Origin: Lamellibrachia columna
Lineage: Eukaryota; Annelida; Polychaeta; Sabellida; Siboglinidae
DNA length: 64,000 bases
Reading direction: 5' to 3'
Assembly (NCBI GenBank): GCA_963662155.1
Contig: OY759261.1
Location: forward strand, 9,767,572-9,831,571
The notes under the pieces are model-generated. The model ran no database searches and was not told the origin of the DNA. It saw nothing but the letters and a program-made list of their open reading frames with translations. Every line of letters starts with the position of its first letter. Position 1 is the first letter of the stretch. The translations under genes and the position numbers were made by a program. This document shows, piece after piece, positions 33,354 to 45,103 of this stretch.

Positions 33354-33654
33354 TGCTATAGCTGCCTCAGCTGTTCCAACTCCACCTCTAGTTCATTCAT
33401 CTTCACACATCCCCTACACTCAAAACTAAAGTAAAACTATCCGCCTGAACGTCAGCCCAGGACTTCTCACACCCGGACTTGACGAAGTCCACCCAGTTGC
33501 TGCAACTGCCACATATTAAATGCCTGGTGGCCTTTAACTGCCGTTTGCATGGTGCCATCACATAATTTGCTATGTTAGCCTTGAATAAGGCTGTTTTTGT
33601 GTTCAAAAGAACACTATAGACTGGGTTATTTAGGATTTCATTTGATATTGACAA
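33354..33654 (-). pseudogene. CR1 ORF1 N-terminus with PHD finger
   Basis: A frame with an ATG at 33558 reads MAPCKRQLKATRHLICGSC, then NWVDFVKSGCEKSW and ADVQADSFT. The spacing C-x2-C, W, SGC, SW, F fits the PHD finger found at the start of ORF1 in CR1-like elements, although the last Cys pair is missing here (LVL in its place). A frameshift later, the sequence continues as MNELEVELEQLRQL, the start of a coiled coil. This completes the order PHD, coiled coil, esterase, endonuclease, RT for copy 2. Confidence 0.75.
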
Positions 33655-34585
33655 TAATATACTTGCTAACTATGTCTTTTCTACTAAACTCGCATGAGCC
33701 AAAAAAATGCCTGCCACCTAGCGAATACGGATATCATGTCGGATATTACCTTATGTATGTAATTTATATAAATTTATCACTTTATCTCATATGTGTTCAA
33801 CAATGTAAACAATAGTTTCATACACCAGTTTAAATCAGGACCTGTAAACAAAGCCCCTTTATCACTTGCTGAATTTGAATACGGGACACAACTACCTCAC
33901 AAATACTGCCTCTGTTAACAAAAACGGTTATGTTAATATAGAAACGTTGTAAGCATTTCAAAGAAATCAAGGGGATTTCCAAAAGGACTGTTTTTTAAAG
34001 GATGGATTTGTGAAATATGACGTTAGTGCCAGGTGATTATTTGTAGTGTCGACGTTCAGTTCAGTATTTCCTAGCATGCTATAAAGAAAAAAATTAAAAA
34101 ATCAACTGACACGCTAGCTGCCCCAGGTACCTTAACTAAATACATGATTGCCGTCACTTTCGTTGCTATTGCAAATATATTATTTATTGTATAGTTAATT
34201 ATGGCTTTGCCTATTCAGTGTAACTAAACAAATTAATGTTTTACAAATGTCAAGAAAGAGGAAGATTCATGCTTCTACCATGACTTCATCAAGTGAACCA
34301 TTGCAGCTGGGAACAATTGACGTAACTTTAATTACTCCTATTCAGCAAGACCTTTGTTAGGAAGCAACCATTTGTTACCATGGGGATAGTTATGATATGC
34401 TAATTATGAAAACAATCATGCTTTGAGTCATATTGTGTAGGTCATTTGGTTAATTTCAACCAAATGTCGGATACAAAACTTGTATATGGGCAATTCCAGC
34501 ATTATGGACGTACATTTAAGAGAATTTTGGACGTTTTGTCAAGACGTGTAATACAGCACAATTGGAATAGGTGGATTTTGAAATG
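33655..34585. other. Intron sequence, nothing recognised
   Basis: AT-rich intronic DNA. A word TTATGGACGTACATT occurs at about 34502 and recurs elsewhere between 36.1 and 38.2 kb. No gene or complete element is evident. Confidence 0.55.
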
Positions 34586-35835
34586 GGCATAGTGTGTAAC
34601 CTACCTAGTACTATTAACATAGTGTGTAACCTACCTAGTACTATTAACATAATGTATAACCTACCTAGTACTATTAACATAGTGTGTAACCTACCTAGTA
34701 CTATTAACATAATGTGTAACCTACCTAGTATTATTAAAATAGTGTGTAACCTACCTAGTACTATAAACATAGTGTATAACCTACCTAGTACTATTAACAT
34801 AGTGTGTAACCTACCTAGTACTATTAACATAATGTGTAACCTACCTAGTACTATTAAAATAGTGTGTAACCTACCTAGTACTATTAACATAGTGTGTAAC
34901 CTACCTAGTAATATTAACAAAGTGTGTAACCTACCTAGTACTATTAACATAGTGTGTAACCTACCTAGTATATTAACATAGTGTGTAACCTACCTAGTAC
35001 TATTAACATAATGTATAACCTACATAGTACTATTAACATAGTGTGTAACCTACCTAGTACTATTAACAGTGTGTAACCTACCTAGTACTATTAAAATAGT
35101 GTGTAACCTACCTAGTATATTAACATAGTTTGTAACCTACCTAGTACTATTAACATAGTGTATAACCTACCTAGTACTATTAACAGTGTGTAACCTACCT
35201 AGTACTATTAACATAATGTGTAACCTACCTAGTACTATTAAAATAGTGTGTAACCTACCTAGTATATTAACATAGTGTGTAACCTACCTAGTACTATTAA
35301 CATAGTGTGTAACCTACCTAGTACTATTAACATAGTGTGTAACCTACCTAGTATATTAACATAGTGTGTAACCTACCTAGTACTACTAACAGTGTATAAC
35401 CTACCTAGTACTATTAACATAATGTGTAACCTACCTAGTACTATTAAAATAGTGTGTAACCTACCTAGTATATTAACATAGTGTGTAACCTACCTAGTAC
35501 TATTAACATAGTGTGTAACCTACCTAGTACTATTAACAAAGTGTGTAACCTACCTAGTACTATTAACATAGTGTGTAACCTACCTAGTATATTAACATAG
35601 TGTGTAACCTACCTAGTACTACTAACATAGTGTATAACCTACCTAGTACTACTAACAGTGTATAACCTACCTAGTACTACTAACATAGTGTATAACCTAC
35701 CTAGTACTACTAACATAGTGTATAACCTACCTAGTACTACTAACATAGTGTATAACCTACCTAGTACTACTAACATAGTGTATAACCTACCTAGTACTAC
35801 TAACATAGTGTGTAGCCTACCTAGTACTATTAACG
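34586..35835. repeat. Minisatellite, 30 bp unit, about 42 copies
   Basis: The unit is approximately GTGTGTAACCTACCTAGTAC followed by TATTAACATA. The first 400 bases keep an exact 30-base period, so one plus and one minus frame stay open (136 and 144 codons). Rightwards, units of 25-29 bases with deletions near ATATTAACA appear, and the last part uses an ACTACTAACA variant. This shows regional homogenisation within the array. Confidence 0.97.
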
Positions 35836-36449
35836 TGCCAACTGACAGCTTTCAAGCTTTACTAATTTTTGAGGAATGTTCTAAAAATAGCCCCATTATG
35901 GATGTACTCAGAGAACATAATTTTACTTACTTACTTACTAACGTTACTTCAAAAATTTTTAAAACTTTGAAGTATGAATACATAAAGATATAACAAAACT
36001 ACGTGTTTTTACACTGTGTTTGTACACTTAGACTTTAGGCTTCCAAATAAAATAGAAATTAATTCATTTCATGCTAGTATCATGTAGTAGTATGTTGTTA
36101 TGGGCGTACACGTTTCCTGTTGTGGACGTACATCTCTGAATGTTATGGACGTACACTTCACGTTTCCTATTTAAAATGCACAAATGACATAATATCAACT
36201 TCATAGCATTACTGTTTTAAATAAAACTTTAAAATGCATATATTATGAAGAATCAGATTATTCATATTATTTTACTTAATGTTTTATGAACAAAATCATA
36301 ATTTTCAGCAGTTCCACTGAAAGCCTGATGTTAAGTCTGTCCTCTTTCTTGTTAAATTAAAAATCTGTTGGCTTTCTCATGAAGCCTTTCATCAAGACTC
36401 ATGCTACTTTGTTTAATATAAAATACATTTTGAATCTCTTCTGCTGTTC
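35836..36449. other. Spacer between arrays
   Basis: AT-rich spacer. It contains three copies of a G(T)TATGG(A/G)CGTACA word at 36098-36160. No gene is visible. Confidence 0.6.
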
Positions 36450-36930
36450 TATGAATAATGTACAATCTGTTCTATGAATAATGTTCAGTCTGTTCTATGA
36501 GTAATGTACAGTCTGTTCTGTGAATAATGTACAGTCTGTTCTATGAATAATGTGCAGTCTGTTCTATGAATAATGTACAGTCTGTTCTATGAGTAATGTA
36601 CAGTCTGTTCTGTGAATAATGTACAGTCTGTTCTATGAATAATGTACAGTCTGTTCTGTGAATAATGTACAGTCTGTTCTGTGAATAATGTACAGTCTGT
36701 TCTGTGAATAATGTACAGTCTGTTCTGTGAATAATGTACAGTCTGTTCTGTGAATAATGTACAGTCTGTTCTGTGAATAATGTACAGTCTGTTCTGTGAA
36801 TAATGTACAGTCTGTTCTGTGAATAATGTACAGTCTGTTCTGTGAATAATGTACAGTCTGTTCTGTGAATAATGTACAGTCTGTTCTATGAATAATGTAC
36901 AGTCTGTTCTATGAATAATGTTCAGTCTAT
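36450..36930. repeat. Minisatellite, 23 bp unit, about 21 copies, steroid-response-element-like
   Basis: The unit is GTGAATAATGTACAGTCTGTTCT, shown here as overlapping words GTGAATAATGTACAG and TGTACAGTCTGTTCT. About 17 units contain TGTACAGTCTGTTCT exactly, which has the form TGTACA-nnn-TGTTCT of the bipartite response element bound by vertebrate glucocorticoid/androgen/progesterone-type receptors. Central units are identical, edge units vary (ATG for GTG, TTCAG, TGCAG). Function in this organism is unproven. Confidence 0.95.
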
Positions 36931-37435
36931 TCTTATTCTTTAAAAAAACAAATATTTGTTGTGTTTTTCAAGAAGCCATCATATCCCGGCTTATACAGCA
37001 TAATAAAGAGAGAAACAGGAGAACTGTTTGGCTGAGATGGAAAATGAAGAACAGTGAACTGCAATATTCAATAAAACATAGATGCATGTCTCATAGTCAA
37101 TAAATTAGGGCATGCAACTTGGTATAAATAAAATCAGAACTCTAACAAACTGACTTTGATGTTACCGGAGAACAAAATGATGTTCATGTGCTCGAGTATT
37201 TATGTTCTTCCCCTCATTGTTCTTTGTGTTTTTAAAGATTTTTTCTATTTATTTGTACTTTTAGAAAACCGTTACAATAAACTAGTTCTTCAAATGTTTG
37301 CGTGCTATTTTTATTTTTTATTTGAAATGGACCAGATTTGACTAAGGTGACAAGACTCTCGAAGATAAACTGCTTTAGGAGTTGGGACATACTCTGTTTC
37401 ACATATCATTGGTTAATCAAATTCCTTTGATAGGA
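36931..37435. other. Spacer between arrays
   Basis: A short spacer with a 61-codon plus frame without recognisable similarity. I see nothing else. Confidence 0.6.
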
Positions 37436-37826
37436 CGTTGTATTATACATGTGCTTCTTGATATGTCCTTACTGATGTCCCAGTCAATGTAGAATTCCAA
37501 TGTTGTATTATACATGTGCTTCTTGATATGTCCTTACTGATGTACCAGTCAATGTAGAATTCCAATGTTGTATTATACATGTGCTTCTTGATATGTCCTT
37601 ACTGATGTCCCAGTCAATGTAGAATTCCAATGTTGTATTATACGTGCTTCTTGATATGTCCTTACTGATGTCCCAGTCAATGTAGAATTCTAATGTTGTT
37701 TTATACATGTGCTTCTTGATATGTCCTTACTGATGTCCCAGTCAATGTAGAATTCCAATGTTGTTTTATACATGTGCTTCTTGATATGTCCTTACTGATG
37801 TCCCAGTCAATGTAGAATTCCAATGC
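37436..37826. repeat. Minisatellite, 65 bp unit, 6 copies
   Basis: Units start GTATTATACATGTGCTTC (for example 37441 and 37506) and end GTCAATGTAGAATTCCAATG. One unit has lost two or three bases. The minus-strand peptide words (HWNSTLTGTSVRTYQEAHV, then FYIDWDISKDISRST) come from frame cycling through a 65-base period. Confidence 0.95.
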
Positions 37827-40062
37827 TGGGCGTAGTAATTTTCCCTTGTGACAGAACAAGCATTAAGTGAAAACAATGGCTTTAGAGCCACATGGTGAGT
37901 TATATGTGGTATGTATCCAGTGTATTTCAAATATTTGACAAAATGTGATAGCCCTATCAACTTTGCACTGTGAGAAATGTGTTATGGATATACAGTGTTA
38001 TGGACATACAAAAAATTTCCATAACAGAAATAAACCATAAACTATGATGACTAAAATAAAGTTAAGTGTTTGTGCATACTCAGAACTTTGCCTATTATAA
38101 TTTTTACTAAGCAATTATTAGACTATAAAATCCAAAAAATTATAATTTTGTGTTATGGACGTACATTCCTGATGTGACCCAAATTGAAATCTGGATTCAT
38201 CTAATCACGCTGAACATAGAGAAATGAAAAAAATTAATTTATGTGACAGCGGCGCATAAAATCCTTTATGCGGGATAACAAGGCAATATAAGTGTTCGAG
38301 GTTAGACCGACCCTGGTTTCGAGGGTATTTATGCAGCTGTTTGACCTAGATCCAGCCTCACCCGATTTCTAAGCTAGCTTGTGCCGTTGTGGGAATTTTG
38401 CTCCGCAAATATTCCGAATTTTTATTGTTACTTGTTAATCGTTATCTATTCATTGTTGCATGATCTTATCAGGAGTTTTTGTTCCCATCCTCCTCACTCT
38501 ACCATAAAGTAGACAGCGCAATCGATAGTTGGATTATTAAGATGCACTTAATGCTTTGATGCTTAATCAGGGTTCACCGAGTGGTTAGATATACATGCGA
38601 GGCTTGTGAGATGCCGACAGTATTTGGTGGCGCCCCCTCTATTATTAGCCTTAACTAGAAGTCCAGACAGGGCAACTAGCCCCACTATAACAGGCTTTGT
38701 GCTGGACGAGTGATATTTCAAATCCAGTTGCCGTTTCTGTATTGCACAGTGAGCAACGTTCGTTTCCGCTCCGTTTAAAAATCCCAACCACCCTCCCAAA
38801 TATTGCGTTAACAGTTGTTACCCAGTTGTTATCTAATAAATCAAGTCGTGCATTATGCATAGATACACTGTGAAACACTGAAGACAGAGAGGTAGTTCAC
38901 AAAGTTTTTGAATTGTTTGACGCTTTTCCCTGTCATAGTTCGGTACACGAGGTTTTGCATTAACGCTTTTCCCTCCACTGAGTTTTCAGTAGTGTATACA
39001 GGGTTTTTAGTGCGGGTACTTTTTATGAGTACATTTTGTGTGGCTGTTTGGCCCTACCTCTCGGTGTGATGTATTAGTAGTTATTGGTTGACTAATGTAT
39101 AGATACGTAACACCTTTATACATTGTGTGTTGTGTTACCACAATTTTCATTATGAATTGTTCACGAACGTTTGGGTGGTTAGTCCACTTTTTTCATTTAT
39201 CATGTTTGGTTGGGGGGACTGAGTACCCCAGCCTTTCTGTTTGTACATGTATGTGTATGGTTAATCCACTTTGTCATTATTCCCCTACTATGGAACTTGT
39301 AAGTTGTAGACAATGTGCGGAGTGACCCCCACCGATACCATGTGAATTGTAAATAACAGTCAGTAGTGGTATAGATATTACTGATAGCGGGTAGCTTCTA
39401 GGCATAATTTAATAACTATTATGTGTAAACACCTTTTGGGGGCCGGCATGCTTGCTGTGATTATGTGATGTATCTCATTTGATGATGTATGCATGCCTAA
39501 TTTCTGGTTCATTAATACATTGAATGTCATTCTTTGGTCTATTTCAATCTACACTGGACTTGTGTTGTTATTTTGCATAAAAGAAAATATGATGAAAAAT
39601 GTTTTTCAGAAAGTTGAATTCATCTGAAAAGTCACATATTCTATATCACCATCTTTGACATCAAATATTTTGTAATGACACGCAGTGATATCATGACACA
39701 CCCATCATATTTCCCTTTAGTACAAATGTTTATCTTCAAAACAATTAGTAAACTATTAAAATGTTTTCTTCACATAATATTTCTTATGTTGTAGGAGGAA
39801 AGCCCAGGCAGCCAACCTACATCTCTTTCAACGCGATTTCACACAGTGAGTATATCATTGATAAATGTATGTACAAGTATTATACATGTTACATTGTATT
39901 ATAAATACCATACCAGACCAGCTTAATGTTCATCTGCTATTGTGAGTCTGTAAACATTGTTAAATATTTAATATATTTGACCTGTAATCCACTAAATTGA
40001 TAATTCACTATTGGTGATATTTACCATTTTGGTTTATGACCCATGTAAAAATGTGTATTTTA
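37827..40062. other. Intron sequence without recognised gene
   Basis: Contains another TTATGGACGTACATT word (38152) and GC-richer patches at 38260-38400 and 38560-38900 with short minus frames I cannot assign. A plus-strand candidate exon at 39795-39845 is discussed among rejected items. No transposase or RT is visible. Confidence 0.45.
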
Positions 40063-40884
40063 GTTTAGATACCACAACACATAATCACAGACCTCCCTCA
40101 GTTTATGTGTATTTGAAGTTTAGATATCACAACACAGAATCACAGTCCTCCCTCAGTGTATGTGTATTTGTAGTCTAGATATCACAACCCAGAATCACAT
40201 ACCTCCCTCAGTTTATGTGTATTTGTAGTCTAGATATCACAACACAAAATCACAGACCTCCCTCAGTTTATGTGTATTTGTAGTCTAGATATCTTAACAG
40301 AGAATCACATACCTCCCTCAGTTTATGTGTATTTGTAGTCTAGATATCGCACCACAGAATCACATACCTCCCTCAGTTTATGTGTATTTGTAGTCTAGAT
40401 ATCGCACCACAGAATCACAGACCTCCGTCAGTTTATGTGTATTTGTAGTCTATATATCACAACACATAATCACAGTCCTCCCTCAGTTTATGTGTATTTG
40501 TAGTCTAGATATCACACCACAGAATCACAGACCTCTGTCAGTTTATGTGTATTTGTAGTCTAGATATCACAACACATAATCACAGTCCTCCCTCAGTTTA
40601 TGTGTATTTGTAGTCTAGATATCACACCACAGAATCACATACCTCCCTCAGTTTATGTGTATTTGTAGTCTAGATATCACACCACAGAATCACAGACCTC
40701 CCTCAGTTTATGTGTATTTGTAGTCTAGATATCACAACACAGAATCACATACCTCCCTCAGTTTATGTGTATTTGTAGTGTAGATATCACAACACAGAAT
40801 CACATACCTCCCTCAGTTTATGTGTATTTGTAGTCTAGATATCGCACCACAGAATCACAGACCTCCGTCAGTTTATGTGTATCG
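40063..40884. repeat. Minisatellite, 55 bp unit, about 15 copies
   Basis: Units run GATATCACAACACAGAATCA, then CATACCTCCCTCAGTTTATG and TGTATTTGTAGTCTA, with a period of 55 bases (for example 40092 and 40147). Variants CACCACAG and CTCCGTCAG alternate between units. The array ends inside a unit at CAGTTTATGTGTAT where a GGGGTTGGGAATTAAATTAC sequence begins. Confidence 0.95.
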
Positions 40885-41535
40885 GGGTTGGGAATTAAAT
40901 TACAGTTACTGAGGCAAATACACAATAAATGTAATAAATTATGATTAGTGTTTAAAAAACATGCGTAAGATTACTTAGAAAATGAGTGTAATTAATTATG
41001 ATTACTTTACCATGTAATAATAATTACATTCAAAAATATAATTGAATATATAGAAACCGTCACGTTATTTTTGTCACCAATTTTATTCAAGACAAAAACA
41101 CAATGTTAAAATGAAGTCAGTGTTACATGCATTAGACACAAAATAAAGAGGAAAGTACTTAAAACAATTTAGGTACTATACATGCAATTGTGGAGGAATC
41201 TAATATTGAGATGCCTTATTTGAAGATGTCTTATACAACATGGCCATACCCTGCCACCCCAACACAACACAAGGGAGTAATTGGCTTGCTAGTCCTGCAA
41301 TGTTTCATTGAGGAGGTATTTCTGAAGTCATGAACTTATCAACCTACTGGTCTTTTCACATTGTTTCAAACATGACATAGCAATTGTTTACATCTTCCCG
41401 GGTGGTAAAGATATAGGATAACACACTAATAGATGGAATAGATGTAAAAAAGACTGATGACTTCCTGCTTGTACTTGGGACCTGGGCAACAGAAATATGC
41501 ACCAGCAATGTCTCATTGTAATCCTAATAACAATT
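40885..41535. mobile_element. Possible hAT-type left end and flank
   Basis: GGGGTTGGGAATTAAATTAC followed by repeated GTAATTAATTATGATTAC words resembles the ends of some hAT elements (CAGGGTTGGG-type termini with AATTAC repeats). It interrupts the 55 bp array mid-unit. I could not pair it with a right end. Confidence 0.35.
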
Positions 41536-42462
41536 CAGGCCTTGACATTAAGTTTTTGTACCCAGTGGCCCATGGGGCCAGTAGATGTTAAAAGTTACTG
41601 GCCCCCAAAAAAGTTACTGGCCCGGAATGTTTTTTATTGATAAAAACCCATTATTTTTTGCAATACACCGCATTACAAGTCGAAGGATGCGAGTTTAGTC
41701 GTTATTTATCTTGCCGTTGGTGATTTACTTTCATGCTTTCAGTCGGTATTCCGTATGGCAGACAATGTTGCTGCAGGAATCGTTTGAGAATCATATGCCC
41801 TCTGTCAAAGCCGCAGGCGCAGCAGGTCGGGTTTTGAGAACAACGGGTGATGCCGCCGCATGCGTATCAAATTACAGCTAGTTATATTCGAAAATACGAC
41901 GGGCGAACCAGACCTGACACTATATACAACTATGACTGTTACAATTAGGTTTATTTATTTTGAATATAAATTTTTGGACTGAAGTACAAAGTTATGGTAT
42001 ACTTAGCTATCTGCGCCCTAGCGGGTCCTGGAATGTATGTTAGGCCCTAGACACCTAGCGGACAGTCCGTGAACCAGTTGGTTTATATGAAATTGTTACG
42101 TCGAAGGCGTATCGCGCAGAAGAAAATTCTGCGATATACCAATATTATACTAGTCCACACGTCGTCACTAGTAGCGACGTCATGCGGACTTTTTGTGAGG
42201 CTCGTGCATATCAAAGTAAGATGGCAACTATACGAAGCGACAACACAAAATCAGATGAGATGAAGATTGTGTTTAATTGTAGCGCCGGGGTGGATGGCAA
42301 GGACAAGCGATTGAAACGATGACCTGTCACTAATGGGATAAAACAATTTGAAACTATGTTGGCCCACCGGGCTAGTAAAATATGGAAACTTGTGGCCCGA
42401 ACTGGCCCGGCAGTCCCAAAAAAGGCGCCGGGCTAGCATGCCAGTGTTAATGTCGAGGCATG
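41536..42462. mobile_element. hAT-like non-autonomous element, 927 bp
   Basis: The left end CAGGCCTTGACATTAA is mirrored by the right end TTAATGTCGAGGCATG (14 of 16 complementary). CAATT is repeated directly outside both ends (41531-41535, 42463-42467). Subterminal ACTGGCCC/GGGCTAG words occur several times at each side. The termini look hAT-like, but the visible target duplication is 5 bases, not the expected 8, so the superfamily is tentative. No transposase is seen. Confidence 0.65.
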
Positions 42463-42583
42463 CAATTATTTTGGCAATGTAATCGAGCATGATTACAGTA
42501 GTCCCTGCCTTCAGCGGACCCTCTGATCAGCAGACACCTGCTCTGTATGGACAGTTTTTCAATGTACGGACTGTTTTAAAAAA

Positions 42584-42911
42584 GGTAAAGGTATGTTCTT
42601 ATATAGCGCGGTATCCAGTCCTTGGGACTGCTCAAAGCACTTTACACTTCATCCCCCAGCAGAACTGTTCATTCCAAGGCCATTTCAACTTCTCTTGGAA
42701 GCATTCAGCCATACTGCAATTACTGCGCAAAGATTATTCGTTCAGATACCCATGTATGTGTGTAGCCAGGTACTCATTTATACAGCTGAGTGAACTGTGG
42801 CAATGTGGGATGAATGAAATTGCCAAAGCTTCGAAATGGCAGCAAGAGGATTCGAACCCGGGTTCTCTCGACTGAGAGCCCGACGTTCTAACTGCTACGC
42901 TACCATGTCCC
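42584..42911 (-). mobile_element. tRNA-derived SINE (copy 2) inside the Tigger element
   Basis: Read on the minus strand: a tRNA-like head GGGACATGGTAGCGTAGCAG with a B-box GGTTCGAATCC, then the core words GGCAATTTCATTCATCCCAC and CTCAGCTG with AAATGAGTACC. A third part follows with GGGGATGAAGTGTAAAGTGC and GGATACCGCGCTATATAAG, and the tail is CATACCTTTACC. Core and tail match the SINE at 3037-3347 while the head and third part differ. No certain target duplication was found. Confidence 0.87.
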
Positions 42912-43186
42912 ACTACAATGTACAACGTAAACGTCCCTGTAATGAGCGGACACCTGTTAAACGTGGACAGCGTACACATTTTTTGGTTTTCTTTCCCTGC
43001 TAAGGGAGACAATCTGATTTCACAATATTTTCTCGATTTTATTTTCAAAACGGCGAAACTATCTGCGAGATTATCTTCCCGAATTCAGTCACGTGAAAAC
43101 GAGAATTCACGTGTGAACTAATATTTTTGAAAATCAACTGTGCAGTTTCAATTATATATTTCGAAGCGACAGATGTGTCTTGCATT

Positions 43187-43369
43187 ATGGCTAGTTCGTC
43201 AAAGAGGAAAATACTGAGTCTCGCACAGCGTGTCGACGTACTGAAGGGATTAGACACCGGACATTCCTGTCGAGCTGTTGTGTCAGCGTGCGGTTGTGGA
43301 AAGTACCAGATTACAGGAATACGTTCAGAGAGGGACGCCATCACGAAAGAGTGGCAGTCGGGTGGATGA
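43187..43369 (+). pseudogene. Tigger/pogo transposase N-terminal HTH domain, truncated
   Basis: Starting at the ATG at 43187 the 60-codon frame reads MASSSKRKILSLAQRVDVLK, then GLDTGHSCRAVVSACGCGK and IRSERDAITKEW. This is the psq/CENP-B-type helix-turn-helix that starts pogo and Tigger transposases (KRKxLSLxxKxxVLxxLexG...xxxgVgxxxIxxIxxxrdxI). The frame ends at a TGA soon after, and I find no CENP-B second HTH and no DDE catalytic core, so it cannot transpose. It lies within the inverted termini at 42496-43837. Confidence 0.8.
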
Positions 43370-43837
43370 TGCAATCTGAAATATTTTAAGCATCGCAAGA
43401 CAGTGTATGAGGACCTCAAAAATATTTCTACACATCAAAGTGAATGTGTCAAGGACCTAATGTGTCAATGTTTCATGTCCCCTCCGTGACTGTTGTGTGA
43501 CATGGTCTCTCGGAACCTTTGTGTCTATTGTGTGACATGGTGTTTTTGGTGGTGGCATCGAGATACATTTTTTTATTATTTTTTTTATTTCTAAAAAAGT
43601 GTTCTTTTTATTTTTCTTACTTTGTAGTACCTCAGTGATATTCTTATTATGCAACCTGTGAACATTGTACATTGTTAATAGATAATGCCTGGACATAATT
43701 CAACCATATACACAGGACTCGTTAGTCAGATGAACCCCTCCACCCCGACGTGCTTGTCCCTCTGATCAGGGGACACCTGCCATGTAGGGACACTTTTGCT
43801 TGGATACAGGTGTGTCCGCTGAAGGCAGGGACTACTG

Positions 43838-44610
43838 ACTACATTTATTTGGCCTTTTTACCAATGTAATTGAGTACGAGTACAGTTATTCCAAAATTAT
43901 TGCAGACTATTACTGCAGCTTTGATGTCCACTTTTGGAACTTCTCTATTACATATCCAGCCTTTCCTGTCAAGGATAACGAAGCTGTACGGTACGCCACA
44001 TGCACCAGACTGAACCATGGTTATATAGGAACATGGACTAAGGACGTTGCTGTACAAACGTATCATGCATGTAACACTACTTGGAAGACTATTGCGTGAT
44101 AATAGGGACTGTTTACGTGGACAACTAGCACCACCAGGCAGAGTTGTGATAAAAACTAGGAAATATAGAAAGTGGCACATATTGCATAGGTTTATCGACC
44201 GCAATGGCGGCATCCGTGGATTACAAGAGTTGACAAGTTCAACAACATTTTCCTAGTAAACCACTGGCATAAAATGTTGTATTTATAGTTGGAAATTGTT
44301 AGATTTAATTCATTCTTTTAGGTGCATTGCCAACAAAATATACCTTTTGTTTCCCTTTAATTTCTGCTGATGTAGAATTGTGTTTATGGATTTCCACATC
44401 TGGTGAGGTTTTTCAGAATTAGTTGAGCTAACGTTTGTATAATTGTACGTATTTCGTCACCAAATTCTTTCAAGATATCAACGACGACGTCTCCCTACAA
44501 CTATTTCTAGAGACATCCATGGCGATGGAGGGCGAACTTGTACACTTTTTGTTTGTTTTGGGGTATGTTTATCCAGGAATTTACTTAATGTTTCATGATT
44601 GATTAACTGA
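43838..44610. other. Intron sequence right of the Tigger element
   Basis: Words flanking the Tigger element are partly repeated (AATGTAATCGAGCATGATTA at 42474 and AATGTAATTGAGTACGAGTA at 43862). Overlapping frames on both strands at 43845-44256 look weakly coding but I recognise no family. Confidence 0.4.
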
Positions 44611-44920
44611 TTAACCTTTAGACAAAAGATCATAATTGACAAGATCATCATAAAGGGTATTTATGTTAATGTTGTTTATCAGTCGAAATGTAATAATTTT
44701 TTCTAGGTTTTGACCCAACTTGTAATGACAAAGCAACAATGACACAATGGTGATCTGATAAACCATCAGTAGGAAATATTGCCTTGATGTTAGTGTAAGT
44801 AGGTCTTGTAATAAACAAGTCGAGCCAATAACCATGAACATGTGTAGGAAATGAAACATGTTGATGTAATGCGTATGTTTGAAGGACATCCATGAACGAT
44901 CTAGTATTTATTCTCTTTGT
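44611..44920 (-). mobile_element. Non-LTR retrotransposon endonuclease fragment
   Basis: Two overlapping minus frames joined by a shift read SFMDVLQTYALHQHVSFPTH, GYWLDLFITRP and DGLSDHHCVIVALSLQVG, then NTLYDDLVNYDLLSKG. LDLxITR followed by xxLSDHxxV is the conserved end of the APE-type endonuclease in Jockey/CR1/L2-type elements, and the following part is the linker to the RT. The sequence is unlike CR1 copies 1-3, so this is another family. It is truncated on both sides. Confidence 0.65.
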
Positions 44921-45103
44921 GACGATTCAGTTAAGCTGTAATTGATTAAAAAAATGGACACCAAAATGGGACATTTAAAAGTGCACTACATTCCAAACAG
45001 AATAAAGCATTAAAAGATAGGTGAAACAAGCATTCTAACAGGTAAAAAAACAAAAACATGGTAACTGTCGTTACGGTTGGTGTCCTTGAGCGTAACAATC
45101 GTT

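Larger units (their letters stand above)
42496..43837 (+). mobile_element. Tigger/pogo-like DNA transposon, truncated, with nested SINE
   Basis: Inverted termini CAGTAGTCCCTGCCTTCAGC (42496) and GCTGAAGGCAGGGACTACTG (ending 43837), with further GGACACCTG-type inverted words inside both ends. TA precedes the left end; the right flank reads AC, so the TA duplication has probably mutated on that side. An internal frame encodes the N-terminal DNA-binding domain of a pogo-family transposase, and the catalytic DDE part is missing. A SINE is inserted at about 42584-42911. Confidence 0.88.

Noticed and set aside
34516..34981. 144- and 136-codon frames as genes
   Set aside because: They are exact 30-base repeats; the frames close as soon as shorter units appear.
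36450..36930. Firm call of a hormone-responsive enhancer
   Set aside because: The motif match is clear, but sequence alone cannot show function and the organism may lack a receptor that binds it; kept only as a finding.
39795..39845. A 51-base plus-strand exon (acceptor TTATGTTGTAG, donor GTGAGT)
   Set aside because: Splice sites look good, but it is short, on the opposite strand to the receptor, and I see no partner exon or family.
42496..43837. An autonomous Tigger transposon
   Set aside because: Only the N-terminal HTH part of the transposase remains, and no DDE catalytic core is found between the termini.
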